Assembly: GCA_963457665.1 (NCBI GenBank)
Contig: OY735231.1
Span: 41,021,524 to 41,085,523, forward strand
Reading direction: 5' to 3'
Length of the DNA stretch: 64,000 nt
From: Thysanoteuthis rhombus
Lineage: Eukaryota > Mollusca > Cephalopoda > Oegopsida > Thysanoteuthidae
Each line of letters begins with the position of its first letter. The stretch's first letter is position 1. The position numbers and the translations under genes are program-made. The notes beneath the pieces are model-generated. The model ran no database searches and was not told where the DNA came from. It worked only from the letters and a program-made list of their open reading frames with translations. Below are positions 34,490-45,869 of the stretch, one piece after another.

Positions 34490-35175
34490 CATGTCTCTAT
34501 TGTACGATTATTACGTAAGCTTGATGAGCAGGAATTTTCGAGTTCATGTCTGTCCATTAGTCAAATTTACTACGTATCACGATCAGAAATAAACATAGAA
34601 TTAGAATGTTTTTCCTTTTTTCGGTGTTTCACCGTCATTGTATTAGGAAAAGTCAACCAAAACTGTCAATATAGATTTCATCAGTTTCAAAGTTGGTCTG
34701 GCTGGTTGACTCTCTATATGTATGTATCACGCGCACAGACCACGTCGATATGGCTAAAGGACTGAACATTTAAAAGTGTACCCCTTATTGTGTCCTGAAA
34801 ACCTCTTTGTCGTTGTTGTCTTTAGAAAAATCCTTCTCTTAAGTAAGTTTTAGTTGTGGTTCAATTTACATTGTAAGATTGGAGGGGGGTTAAATTGGCC
34901 CCTGATTCATGCTTGGTGGCGTTCCCTCTTGTTTTCTAAAACTTCAAACTTTTTCAGTGATCCAGCAAAAGGCAAGAAAAGTAACGTATATATTGATCAC
35001 CTCTTTTTTCCAACAACACTGCGTATTGCCAAAAGACAATTGTTCCATGACAGTTTCTATTGAGTATCTAATTTATAACATTCATCAAATATTACGATCA
35101 GCGATAAATATTGAATTAGAATGTTTGTTCTCTTCTTTGATGTCTTCCGGCCATTGTATTTTCGTTTCTTTCTTG
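34490..35175 (+). repeat. Dispersed repeat family X, copy 4, in a tandem arrangement
   Basis: The family X body runs from AAGTCAACCAAAACTGTC near 34651 through GGTCTGGCTGGTTGAC, GTATGTATCACGCGCACAGACCACG, CAGTGATCCAGCAAAAGG and TTTCTATTGAGTATCTAA near 35070. A block with ACGATCAG-GATAAA-AT-GAATTAGAATGTT lies on both sides, at about 34579-34640 and 35094-35165, spaced about 515 bp. That suggests two tandem units, the first incomplete. Apparent frames of 116-119 codons here are repeat-derived chance frames. Confidence 0.6.
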
Positions 35176-35469
35176 GTAATATCAAAATCTATTGATGTTA
35201 CCTCACTGCTATTGAGGCAATCGCCGTGTGCATGTGTGTGCGTATATACGTTCATTGCTATCATTTGATGACTGGCCATTGTATGAAGTTGACATTCGCC
35301 AGTTAGATCAGTCAGGACATAAAGGATTGCTGAGTTGACTTTGAATTGTTTTTTGATAAATGGTTCTCAGGAACTCTGATGAGGATGATTAAAAAATTAC
35401 AGATTATAGATATTCTATCGAAAATCATAGATCTAAAATTTTATACAATAATATTCAAATTAACGACAC

Positions 35470-35705
35470 CCAAGAAAAGTAACCAGAATATTTCGAAGCC
35501 GTGATTTCGTAGGGCGGACGGAAAATTAATCAACATAACTATAAAGGCAGGCTGCTTTAAACATCATAAAGTCCAGTCCCTTCCAAACAAGCATTTATGG
35601 AATGGACATTGTCTTAGTTTTTGGTGAAATGAGAAAATGTGTTTATTACGCAAGGAAAAGTTTCAATAAATTGTTCTCGATGTTAACTGGACTTCACTTG
35701 TTTCT
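35470..35705 (+). repeat. Dispersed repeat W, copy 1
   Basis: Shares with 53960-54175 the order ATATTTCG, GT-GTTTCGTAG-GCGGA-GGAAAAT, CATAACTATAAAGG-GGCTGCT, CAGTCC, then GG-AATGGACA-TG-CTTAGTTTTT. Class unknown. Confidence 0.6.
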
Positions 35706-36399
35706 CATGAACATCTCTTTATCTAAGTGATACTGTAACAACAACTTTTTCCAGATTACATGTAAAATGGAGCAAAAATATCTTAGAACATATATTCTTC
35801 AAATATGTACCTAAAATCTGAAAAAGTATCGCACATTATTAACAAATAGATATGACTTGAATCTTCAGCATTCATTGTATTAAAATACTAAAGAAATCAA
35901 CTATTTTATTATAATACATTAATTAAAGTTATTCCTTATTCTTATTAAATATCATCTAGATAGAAATTCTGGCATCGAAATGCAACAAAACATATCTCGA
36001 TTAAGATGACAAGCATCTAAATTGGCAACACTGAGTAAAAGATGTAATTCATATTCCGGTATGTCTATCTGTCTGTCAGTTAGTCTTTCAGAGACGGCAA
36101 TCGGTGTCAAATATTATCCATTACTACTGTTTACCAATATGTGTCACTCAAACCAATTTCTGTAATCCAACTGGACGAAATTGGAGACCATGAGCAGGTA
36201 TTAGTTTCTATGATGCTTAATGAGTAGATGGGCTATGAATCAGAACACCAAATATAAACTTCTTGGTAGTCCATGGTTTGACGTACACACCTATGGCAGT
36301 GTCCATAATCAAACAAAAAAAAAGAAGACCAAATCGTGTTCAAAAACTGCGATATCATACATACAATGTTTGACAGCATTTGTCAACATTTGTGTCTGT

Positions 36400-36765
36400 A
36401 ATAAAACTGATTCTTGTCCATTGAGTTTTCAAGTTATTCCCCATTAAAATGATCATTGCATCAAAAATAAAACAAAATGTATCTTCCGAAACAAATACAA
36501 TATGATTATTTGTAAGATAAAAAGTTATGAATACACATAAAGTGTACACTTTATAGTCTGCTTGCTTGCCTCCTTCTTTCTTGTAAATTCTATTTTTTTA
36601 ATCTCGTGAATTGACTTTTTAAAAAGAATAATATTCCAATGTTACGTACAGAGGAAAAAATTCCTTTTTTTTTCATCTCACTCTCGTATATTTCTATCTT
36701 TACCGACGCTTTCTCTCTCCCTCTCATAATACTCCTTATTCAAATAACAGCTTCATTTCTTTGTT
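36400..36765 (+). repeat. Dispersed repeat V, copy 1
   Basis: Matches 45870-46190 in order: ATGATCATTGCAT-AAAAATAAAA, AGTTATGAAT, CTCTGCTT-type and TCTTTC runs, TTCTATTTTTT-AATCTC, GAATTGA-TTTTTAA, then TTTCTATCTTTACCGACGCTTT. Class unknown, non-coding. Confidence 0.6.
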
Positions 36766-37104
36766 ACAACCGCTGTTTATATCTCTTAAACCACTTAATT
36801 CCTTATAAACACCATTAACCAATTTGAAAATTGGTCTTAACATCGTATTTCCCCCGTTCTGATAACTGTTGGATTTCGTCGTAATTTGCACCATATTCAT
36901 CAGAAATAAATGCAATAATAGAATTAAGTGCATATCTTTTGTTCTTTATCAAAGAAAGGAAATAAAACGCTATTTAGTCACGTCAGATGCAATGTTGCCT
37001 TCGTACGTTGACGAATCAATGGTGCACAATATTCTCTTAAAAAACGAATTAACGGCTTTTGATTACATCATTGCGTTAATTTCTGATGAACATGTAATTC
37101 ATTA

Positions 37105-37400
37105 GAAACTCTCAACCAGACCTGTGAACATAGGTTTCTCTCAGTTTTTGAATTGGTCCAGCTGGCCGGCTGACTTGCCGGCTGGTTGGCTATGTATGTA
37201 TGGATCACGTGTACGGGCTGTGACACTGGAAATAGAGGGCTGAAATTATCATTATTCACTCCTTATTACACTGAAAGGTGAGAAAGGTAACTTATCCATT
37301 GATCGACCCTTTTTGATAGATCATCAAAACATGGCATGCTGCCAAAAGACATTGGTCTTGTGACAGTTATTATTGAGTGACTAATCAGACCTGTTTGATT
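37105..37400 (+). repeat. Dispersed repeat family X, copy 5
   Basis: Starts with CTCAACCAGACCTGTGAACATAGG, then GGTCCAGCTGGCCGGCTGAC, GTATGTATGGATCACGTGTACGGGC, and ends at TATTGAGTGACTAATCAGACCTGTTTG. The middle block is shorter than in other copies, so it carries an internal deletion. Confidence 0.65.
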
Positions 37401-37639
37401 ATTCTCAGTTATTTGGAGTGTTTGTGTTTTTGTTAAACACAGCTGTAGGTTTATATTTGACAAACCAAGGATTACCAACATTTCTATAATGCAAGAGCAT
37501 TTTGTTGTTAAGGTGTGGTCAAAAAGGCCCGTTTCGTTTCTCAGATAATTACTTCTGTTGTTAACGGAACTCCCTTTAGTGTCCATGCACTGGTCAAGTT
37601 AGCATTAACCGAATTAAGTTGCTCTTTAAGCTCGACATA

Positions 37640-38140
37640 AGGACAACAAGTTTCTATCTATGCTACTGGAGGGCAATAGAGAAAAAAGACGTTTTTCCAG
37701 ATCTTTTTAAATTTGAAAGTTTTTTTTTAAATCACACATGCGCATGATAAATGTAACCTTCGAATCGTTTTATTGTTCACTTGAAATTCAAAATTAGACT
37801 TAATATAAAGGAAATTAAATCTACATTTTTCTAGTAATAATATCTATCCAAAAGCCATTTTTTTGAAAATGTAGCAATTTTTAGCCATAAAAATGGCACA
37901 TGTCAAGATAGCTACAAATATAGCCATAATGTCATTTTTTGCTTATGCATAGAACTCTCTAATATCAGAATATTGTGATTAAGTGCAGTGAATTAAAAAA
38001 ACTCATAAATTTATTTTACTTTTTATATTTTGATATAAATGATTACATTAGTATTCATAAGGAGTCTGAATATTTTCCTATGAGATATTAGATTCTTGTG
38101 CTTTTTAGTACACGAATATAGAAATATTTCGATTTGTTGG
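37640..38140 (+). repeat. Dispersed repeat U, copy 1
   Basis: Begins CTATCTATGCTACTGGAGGGCAATAGAGA and ends in ATTCATAAGGAGTCTGAATATTTTCCTATGAGATATTAGATTCTTGTG. The same two ends appear at 40805-41110 in the same orientation, where the interior is shorter. Confidence 0.65.
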
Positions 38141-38394
38141 CATTCTTTTTAGCTCTAAGTGTTATCAATAAACCAGTCAAAATAGGGCACCCTGCGAGAC
38201 GACCTTGTTAACGATCAAATATTTTAAACTCATCATTCTTATTTCGTTACCATCACAGCTAGAATCTTAAAAATCTTTTGAAAATGTATTTTGTGAATTC
38301 TGTTTTGATTGGTGCGGAAAAGTTACATGTTCATCAAATCAGTCATTATGATAAAAATCCCACTTGAATTATCTATAGAAAACTCAATTGCCGG

Positions 38395-38545
38395 ATGACA
38401 CCAAAGACTTGAAAGATAGTACCGAATGCTCCCCCCGTAGAGCTCTCAGTACAAACACTACGACTGAGAAATCTCTTCTCGAGGCTAAGAGGTCCGGCTC
38501 AAATCACCGAGGTTACAGACTGCAAGGATACATAGACAGGTAACT
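38395..38545 (+). mobile_element. tRNA-5S SINE, linker fragment
   Basis: ACACCAAAGACTTGAAAGATAGTACCGAATGC and GAGCTCTCAGTACAAACACTACGA match the linker of the composite SINE. GGCTAAGAGG, GGTTACAGACTGC and ATACATAGACAGGTAAC follow, consistent with a badly deleted 5S part. Confidence 0.5.
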
Positions 38546-39309
38546 AAAAAACTACGTAGAAAATGTATTGCCATTGTTAGTTTTGTATTGTAGATCAAGA
38601 TGATATTTTTTCAACTTTTGAAAGTATTTTTATCCGGTGGAGTTTATTCTTTAAAGATTTCCAAAATTTCAGGTCCAAAGGGAAAGATCCCCCAAATTAA
38701 CCCTTAAAAGGAAAATGGCAGTTTTGGCGAGAAAAACGTAAAAGGGGAACAAACAGAGACATCTTGTTCCTTGTAAATGTTATTCAATCACATTCATCCA
38801 TACATTCATGGTTCTCTACACGATATCCCCCTAAAAAATATCAAAGAATTTCTATAAAATTCTGTGAACAGATTGGGAATAAGCTATGGGAGAACTGGTT
38901 AGATTTTAGAACATATCCATACACAATTATCTCCCCTGCTATGTAGTTATAAGTCAGAACCACATAATATCACCAGAGTTTCATTTCCTTTCAGATGATT
39001 TGTGCAAATAATGTCAAAGTAAAGGAGGCTGTAAACAATTAAAAACCACATATGAATAGGTTTTTGATACTAATTAGGGTACAGTGATGGCATTCACATA
39101 TAATAACACTTAACTGATAAAACGTGTGGACTTTAAAACTCTTTTCTGGATTCCAAAATGGTCCAAAATGTTTATTTCTCAGAAATAACGTCCTGGAAAT
39201 TCCCACTAACTATTGAAAACCTTGCATGAATTGGTTTCCAATATAAACATCGCTGTAGTGATATTGTCATATAATGATAGTAAAACAACTCGAAAGCACA
39301 TATTCCTGG

Positions 39310-39645
39310 GGTTGATAAAAAAAACGATGTATAAAGGTACTTACGATGGAAGTAAGAAAGATTGACAGTGAGTTAGGTTTCATGAGAAAGCATGAGGAAA
39401 ATAAAAGAGAAAAGGGTAGATGATTATTTAGTTCTGGTATCAGGTAGAGGGAGGGTAAGTTGATTCAGTAAAATAGATAAAAATAGAGAAAGGACGTTTG
39501 TCTATTAAAAGGAGACCAAAGGTTGGTCACCGGAGTACCAGAGCAGTAGAATAGCAGACCAGACGAGAGAAAGGGTCGGACGGCCTACAGGTTGATGGCC
39601 GCTGGCAGTAAAAGGACTGGTCACTCTATCCCTCCCTCTCTCTCG
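39310..39645 (+). repeat. LTR-like dispersed repeat, copy C
   Basis: The third copy of the repeat seen at 1.74 and 2.15 kb. It shows GATTATTTAGTTCTGG, TTGATTCAGTAAAATAGATA, GGAGACCAAAGGTTGGTCACC, GCAGACCAGACGAGAGAAAGGG and GTCGGACGGCCTAC. It runs into a CCCTCCCTCTCTCTC tract like copy A, so the shared end is probably genuine. If an LTR, it is solo and old; no retroviral coding remnant was seen near it. Confidence 0.4.
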
Positions 39646-39654
39646 ACACATACA

Positions 39655-39659
39655 TTACG

Positions 39660-39724
<65 letters not shown>
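39655..39724. repeat. (TC)n microsatellite
   Basis: About 65 bases of TC, broken once by TTTC at 39680. It abuts the LTR-like repeat. Confidence 0.95.
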
Positions 39725-39729
<5 letters not shown>

Positions 39730-40494
39730 CTCTATGAATGATCATTTTGCTCGATCTTCAGGCGAAGACTATTGATGTATTTTCAGTCGGCCAGGAAGAA
39801 AAATAAAGGTTCGATTTTGAATCCCGACATGAGTCTTTCGTCTCTCGTTTCTTCCCTTGCTGCAGTGCAATGAGCGTCCCTGCAAATAAACGTTTTATCT
39901 TTCAAATGCATCGATCTGCCTATGTCCACTCTTCCACAACATTTTATAGAAATTCTTGGAGAAACCTCTCGAGATATAAGACGTAAAAGTATGGCGACCT
40001 TATGTAGTTTGGACATAACATTCATGATAGTCCATACGATATCTCCAAGAACTGATTAGTTTTTGAAGCGGGCTCATACACAATCATCTTTTCTGCGACG
40101 CCCTCGATAGGGATTTAAGTGGGGATCGATTTGACATATATACATACATGCATGCATATAACCTATGTTGCAAGACCAAAGTTGTTATCCGGTTGTGTTA
40201 TTGTGTGTGTTGATGCCTCTAGAATATATCTGGTTTCTGTATCGCCCGTTTCCGCACTTTCAGATTTCAAGCATCTCTTGGAAGGCACACAATCATTGAA
40301 TTGAACAGTTTAAGATTACTTGGAGCGGACACTATTAAATAACATGAGTAAAAGGAAAAGATTTATTTGCTTTCAGCCTCAACTCAATAGTCGATATTGA
40401 CACGGGAGGACACGAAGTCGTGAATGAGGCTGAAGGAGGTTGCTATTTGAGAATTCCCTTTTCTGAGCAACAATGGGGCCCCGATTCTCAAGAT

Positions 40495-40800
40495 ATTACA
40501 GGTCTGGTTTGTCACTCAATAGAATCTGGCACAACATGCCGTGTCGGGGTGATCAATTTGATGATTGGAAGAAGGGGTGATCGATGGATAAGTTACTTCT
40601 CTTATCTTTTGCTGGGTAGTGACGACTAGAAAAAATCTAAATTTTCAAATATTTCACGTATGTTTTACGAAAATTCAGAGTAGAACACAAAGTTAGGGAT
40701 TGATTTAGAATAAACTGATAGAAATAATTGAACCCCCACTAAAAACCTATTGAGAGGGATTTCCAACGAACAAAAAACGTTTTTTTCTGGCCAACAAATC
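40495..40800 (-). repeat. Dispersed repeat family X, copy 6
   Basis: In antisense it begins ACAGGTCTGGTTTGTCACTCAATAGAA, then GGCACAACATGCCGTGTCGGGGTGATCAAT, GGGGTGATCGATGGATAAG, a CTTTTGCTGGGTAGTGACGACTAG block and CCCCCACTAAAAACCTATTGAG. The 5' third of the element (CTGGCTGGC and GTATG part) is missing. Confidence 0.65.
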
Positions 40801-40804
40801 TCTA

Positions 40805-41110
40805 CGTATCTCTAGCTATGCTACTGGGAGGAGATTAGAGATTAAAAAAAAGAAGATATCATAAGATATGGATTTTATCAAGAGAAAGATTTATTAGAAC
40901 GAAAAATGCATTTTCTTTGCTAAAACACTGTAAATTCCTTCAGAGTATTATAATCAAGTCCTGTATATAAAAAGAAAAAGATCCTGAAAGATTTATTTTG
41001 GTTTTCAGATTTTGATATGAATTAATGATTCTATTAGTATTCATAAGGAGTCTGATTATTTTCCTGTGAGATATTAGATTCTTGTGTTTTTAATACATTG
41101 TGAAAATATT
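40805..41110 (+). repeat. Dispersed repeat U, copy 2
   Basis: Shares both ends with 37640-38140: CTCTAGCTATGCTACTGGGAGG near the start and ATTCATAAGGAGTCTGATTATTTTCCTGTGAGATATTAGATTC at the end. Confidence 0.65.
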
Positions 41111-41570
41111 CAAATGTAATACATTATACTTCCAGCTTCAATTTTCAGAGGGAAGCGCTGTCAAACGTAATTGTCATTCAATGAAGCCTTTATGCAGTTG
41201 ATATGAATTCGTAACAGATTTAGTCAATCACCAAGCAAAGTTGATTATTATACTACTAGCATAGAACCTGCCAAAAATAATCAGTTAAAAATAACGAGTA
41301 ACATTTTTGCTGTATTGTAAAAAACAATAAATAAACACTATTTGGATCTTTGGTAAAATTCGAACGAAAAGATACTGAGAAAAAGCAGCAACCATGTCAG
41401 TTTCAGTGTTTGTGTTGTTTTTTTGTCTTTTTTTCTGTTTTACATGTTTTTAGATTTGCAGTGATAAAAGGATAAATATGTTACTGATTTTTACCTAGAA
41501 AAAGTTCATATTCGAGGTTGCATTTCACTCGAGTAAATACGATGATAAATAGTAAAAAGTAAATCTCTGA

Positions 41571-41911
41571 ATTTTTTAGATGAGGTATTTTTATTATTTC
41601 TATTAATATTCGGACTATCCCCATCTTGTTTTGTTTTTCATACAACGTTTTGGCTATATGGACACGTAGTGTAGTGGTTACAGATTAAGACAAAATTACT
41701 GCAAGTAATCTGATGATTCTAGGTTCAATCTCTGTGTGAGACAATAAAATTTTACTAATGCTAAGAGGGGAGTGCGGTTAATATACCCCTGTCGGTTATA
41801 AAAAGGTTCGGTTCGTTACTTCCCTGCACCTACCAGATGATACCTGATGAGTGCCGTAGAGTGCAACGGCCGAAACGTTGTGTGAAAAACAACCAAGATG
41901 AGGATAGTCAA
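41571..41911 (+). mobile_element. SINE-like element with tRNA-like head, inverted ends and hammerhead-like tail, copy 2
   Basis: This is the sister of the 2587-2902 element, in the opposite orientation. The 5' end (CGGACTATCCCCATCTTG...ATACAACGTTTTGG) is the inverse of the 3' end (CCGAAACGTTGTGTG...CAAGATGAGGATAGTC). Between them are a tRNA-like head (GTAGTGTAGTGGTTACAGATT, then CTAGGTTCAATCTC) and a body with a GAGTGCGGTTAATATACCCC segment. The tail holds the hammerhead-like core CTGATGAG, GCCGT, ACGGC and CGAAAC. A 23-bp direct repeat flanks it (41548-41570 and 41912-41934, two mismatches), which is good evidence of a real, whole insertion about 340 bp long. Penelope-like elements are the likely source of the tail. 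Confidence 0.65.
41848..41885 (+). ncRNA. Hammerhead-ribozyme-like motif, copy 2
   Basis: CTGATGAG is followed by a 5-bp helix GCCGT/ACGGC enclosing an 8-base loop, then CGAAAC and GTTGTG. The core matches the 2.6-kb copy apart from a few changes, and the helix is preserved. The trinucleotide after the short stem III is GTG here, not GTA as in the other copy. Confidence 0.4.
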
Positions 41912-42934
41912 AATAGTAAAAAGTAATTCTTTGATATCAAATTATTTTTAAAAATGTAAGTGTAATCTTCCTGAATCTATTCGTAAGTTGCTATCAAAGT
42001 GATAATCTTTTCCATTGCATATTTTCGTTTTTTGTATTTTTCATAATGAGATAAGTCTGTTTATCTACTTTCACTGATTTGTTACTTACTTTCCTCTACG
42101 CTACAAAATAAAAACAGAACACAACTTTTCCTTTACGACATTTTTGTAATAGCGAAAAAGTGACAAAGCAAAATTTAGGAAAATAGAGACTACGTTTTTC
42201 AAAATTCTTTTAAAACACACACTAAAAAATAGTTACAGTCAAAAAAAAAGACCATTGTTCGAAGTGATAGGTAAGAGGCATTTTATCAGCAAGATTGTTA
42301 TATTCAAGTGGAATGATTCAAGAAAATCAAATGTTTCAATTTTGAATACGGTAAAGTCCAGGGACTCAAATTTGAAATTCCTAATGTCGACGAGCCAGAT
42401 CTTTTATGAAATGAATATTGTCTTTAAAAGTCTGGTGACTTCGCATAAGTTTCTCGTTTAGCCAACTCATGTGTAAAATCATCCAGTAGCTTCACCATTA
42501 CAGATCTATGGATCTAGGTAATGTTTTTAATTAAAGGCAAACTCAGCGTTGTCAGAATTATATTTGGACGACAATAGACATAAGCAACTTAATTCAGATG
42601 TCTAGTATCGACAGACTCTCGTAATAATTGACTTCTAACAATTCCCTCTAAGTCTGCAATTGTATATACTAGGGAAAAATTAGTTCAAAGGCCTGTAGAT
42701 TCTTTTTTTTTTCTTACGAAAGTCACCTTTTCTGATCCCTCTCATAAAATCAAACCAAACAATAGATTTCAGATTGCAAAAAATTGTTTGTTTTTTTTAT
42801 ACAAAACCGAACTGTGACTCCATTATGTCTGTGAGAGAATGACATCCAATGCATTATGCATATCAGAAGCATTCTGTTCATCTATCAATTCCATTCAGAT
42901 GCAAAAATGTTTCTTTTTAGAGAACAAAGTTTAA

Positions 42935-43360
42935 ATGAACAGTCACTCAATGGAGACCGTCACATTAAAAATGTCTTTTGATTGCATGCCGTGTTGGGAG
43001 TGATCAATCAAAAAATTAGAAGGGAAGGGCTGATCAATGGATAACTCACGTCTCTCACCTTTTGTTGAGCCGTAATCAGTTGAGAAACAAGGCCCAATTT
43101 TCAAAAAAGAAAGGCATGAAAACTGCTTGAAGTAAACTAAGGGATCGATTGAAAATGAAATCCTCCATTAAAAACCTTTTTAGGAGGGGAATTTGGAAAA
43201 AAGGGGTTAATTTACAACCCTGAGCTTTACTGGTACTTTTTTGCCTGTGATATATACATACACACATACATACACGCGTACATACATGCAGAGTCAGACA
43301 GTCATCAAGACAAATTTGAAAACGGAAGAAACCTATGTTGAAAGTTTTAGTAGACAGTTT
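42935..43360 (-). repeat. Dispersed repeat family X, copy 7
   Basis: In antisense: CAGTCACTCAATGGAGACC, ATTGCATGCCGTGTTGGGAGTGATCAAT, GGGCTGATCAATGGATAA, CCTTTTGTTGAGCCGTAATCAG, CCTCCATTAAAAACCTTTTTAGG, then CATACATACACG and TTTGAAAACGGAAGAAACCTATG. It looks near full length. Confidence 0.65.
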
Positions 43361-43569
43361 TTAATAAGCAGCTTCTCAGATCTGATTTGAACACGTCCGT
43401 CTTGCGATTTAAGAAAGCGAACCATCTATACTATATTTTCTTTTTTTTGTAACGATCTGCGTGTGTTACTCTCTAATTTGTAAATTCATGAAATAAAATA
43501 TTAATCATGAGAGACAATTCTCTTACTCAGAAATTTGAATGAAGCAGACGACAGCGATGGTTCGTTTCT

Positions 43570-44462
43570 TTCTTATCACCATCATCGCCATCAGTCTTTT
43601 AAAGTCCGTCGTTGGACACAGGCTGTCCCCAAGATTTGCCTCAATTCTCTATCATGGGTGTCGCGGAGCTAGTATTTCCTGAATCTGTCCAGTTTATCTC
43701 TCCATCTTGTGTTCTGTTGGCTTCGATTTCTTATGTAATCGGTGGAGATCCATGTTGTGAGACGTGATGTCCACCGTTTGTCTTTCATCCTTGCAACATG
43801 GCCTGCCCATTGCCATTTGAGTTTTTTAATAGTTTCTATGATGTCACAGACACCCGTTTTCTTCCTTATATACTTGCTGTCTTGTGGTCTCTCCATGTAA
43901 GGTTGAGCATGATTGTCTCATGCGCACGTTGCATACTTCTCAGCTTGCAGGTCTGTCTCTTGCTAGGTTCCATGTTTCAGCTCCATAAGTGACTATCGAG
44001 AGAATGCATTAGTTGTACACTCTTTTAAGGATTTTTGGGATCATCTGGTTCTTGAAAGTTGAGTCTGCTCTGCCGAAGGCTTGCCATCCCAAAGTGATTG
44101 TTCGCTCGATTTCCTCCTCTTTTGAGGGTCTCATGGAGATTCGTTGTCCTAGGGAGATGTAGCGGTCTACCTTGCATCTTCTATCCTGACGGTTATGTTC
44201 TTATTCTCAACATGGGTATTGCACATTATTTTCGTTTTACTGAAGTTCATTTTTTGCTTTCTTTGTTTAGATCATCTAGCATTAGTTGGAGGTCGTATAG
44301 GTTCTCTGCGAAAAGGACGATGTCGTTTGCAAATATAAGGTTGCTCAAGTATTCGCCGTCTATTTTGATTCCTCCATGTTCCCAGTCCATGTTCTGGAAG
44401 ATCATCTCAAGGCAGGTTGTAAAGAGTTCGGGTGAGCTGGTATCACCTTGTCTTGAATAAAA
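43570..44462 (-). mobile_element. RTE-type LINE, 3' end with partial reverse transcriptase
   Basis: On the minus strand, 44462 to about 43570 runs from the reverse transcriptase GVRQGDT-SP motif (antisense at about 44436-44459) to the 3' end. The catalytic motif reads FANDIVLFAE near 44300-44330, where the first Asp of FADD is replaced by Asn. A second open segment at 43669-43896 reads K-TGVCDIIETIKKLKWQWAGHVARMKDKRWT and TRWRDKLDRFRKY, the diagnostic C-terminus of RTE/BovB-like enzymes. It ends at GTCCAACGACGGAC...TAAAAGACTGATGG. The catalytic change, truncation and interruptions make it inactive. Plus-strand frames here are shadows. Confidence 0.8.
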
Positions 44463-45525
44463 TTTGTGTTCGAAAAAGTCAGGGTTGAAATTCAGTTTTG
44501 CGAACCAGAGGAACTTCTATGAAAATGTTTTCTATCATAAATCATATGAATTAAAATGTTACTTTTCCAATGTGAAATATTAGATATTTCATCTAAATAT
44601 TACTCTTTTACTACTATAAATCAAATTGATCAAAGTATTACTCATTATCAAACTCCTACTATAGAGTTTTGACTTTAATTCCGTTTGTAACAACATTTAC
44701 CGGACAAAAACCAGTGACGTCATTAACAATTACCAGTAACAGTGAAGTACACAGAAACCGATGATGAATTGGCACCCATTTTTTTGCATATCCAATTTTC
44801 AAGAATTACTCATAAAGTAGTTGAAACGAGAAACATAGTTTTGGTATAGTATCATATGGAGAAATGCATTATGTTTTCTTGACTATGTAGCTTTTAATGA
44901 AGCAAGGGAGTTTGACCCTAACACAGCCAACCTCATTTTATTCAGAGACAGGGGAGAGCAAAAGAATTTTCGCATATGAAACTAATCCAAACAAAATTAT
45001 GGATTGGCAACAGAGACTGGAAGGGATAAGGGAGAGAATAGGAAGATTCAAGCATTGAGTAAGAAAAGAGAAAAAACATGGGATGATGGATAGTTCTAAT
45101 TGCCAACGCCTGTGCAATTCCATGAGTCCAGCAAGTTGGAAATAATCACTTTTCTTTCAAAGCAAAACTCATTAGTCCCAAGTGGGTGACGCTTCTATGG
45201 TTATAGATTGTCAAGTTTTAACGGGTTTAATTGATTTTCTCGAAATATTATTGGACGTTCTTTCCCGAAATGTATTTTGTCAATTCCGGTTTTTATGATG
45301 ACTTCGACTGAATGTTGAACGAGGAGAATTGACAAGTGTAATTAAGAAATAAACCGGGGAGGCATTCAGGGATGCTAATTTAATAGAAGCACTCATAATC
45401 ACTCCCTTGAGTTTTACCAGCATCAATCTCTAATGAGAGTATTTTAACTGCTTCTTTGAAAAGCGGGGAGTCACCCCATTCTTAACTCTAATTTGTTTGA
45501 CAAGGTGTAAATTGTAACTTCGTCA
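44463..45525. other. Non-coding stretch, nothing recognised
   Basis: No gene or repeat I can support. A small minus frame at 44938-45123 has no recognised domain. Confidence 0.5.
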
Positions 45526-45527
45526 AC

Positions 45528-45805
45528 ATCATCATCATCAGCCTTTTAACGTCCGTCGTTGGATATTATCATCATTAGCAGCAGCAGTAGCAGCCTTTTA
45601 ATGTCTGTCGTTGGATAATATTATCATTAGCAGCAGCAATAGCAGCCTTTTGATGTCTGTCTTTGGATGATATCATCATCAGTAGCAGCAGCTTTTTAGC
45701 GTCCATTGTTTGATATAAACTTTCCCCAATACTCCCTATCGGGGGCGTCGCGGAGCCAGTACTGTTTATTTCGCCACTCAATCTTATTTCCTTCTGGCCA
45801 CAGTT
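45528..45805 (-). mobile_element. RTE-type LINE 3' end with fourfold tail
   Basis: The minus-strand 3' end of the RTE LINE (45805-45690) is followed by three more copies of its last 25 bases. The antisense phrase GCCTTTTAACGTCCGTCGTTGGAT occurs at 45541, 45593, 45644 and, as GCTTTTTAGCGTCCATTGTTTGAT, at 45691. The units are spaced about 46 to 52 bases and separated by ATC and AGC trinucleotide runs. The coding region is only about 100 bp, so this copy is very short. Confidence 0.75.
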
Positions 45806-45869
45806 TTGTTTCTGGGATAAAGTTGTTTGTTTCTAATCATTTTTTTAAAGTTAATCCCTATAGAAACAT

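Noticed and set aside
34415-34765. 116-codon frame with a hydrophobic start
   Set aside because: Half of it lies in dispersed repeat family X and the similar frame at 34909-35268 arises from the repeated block.
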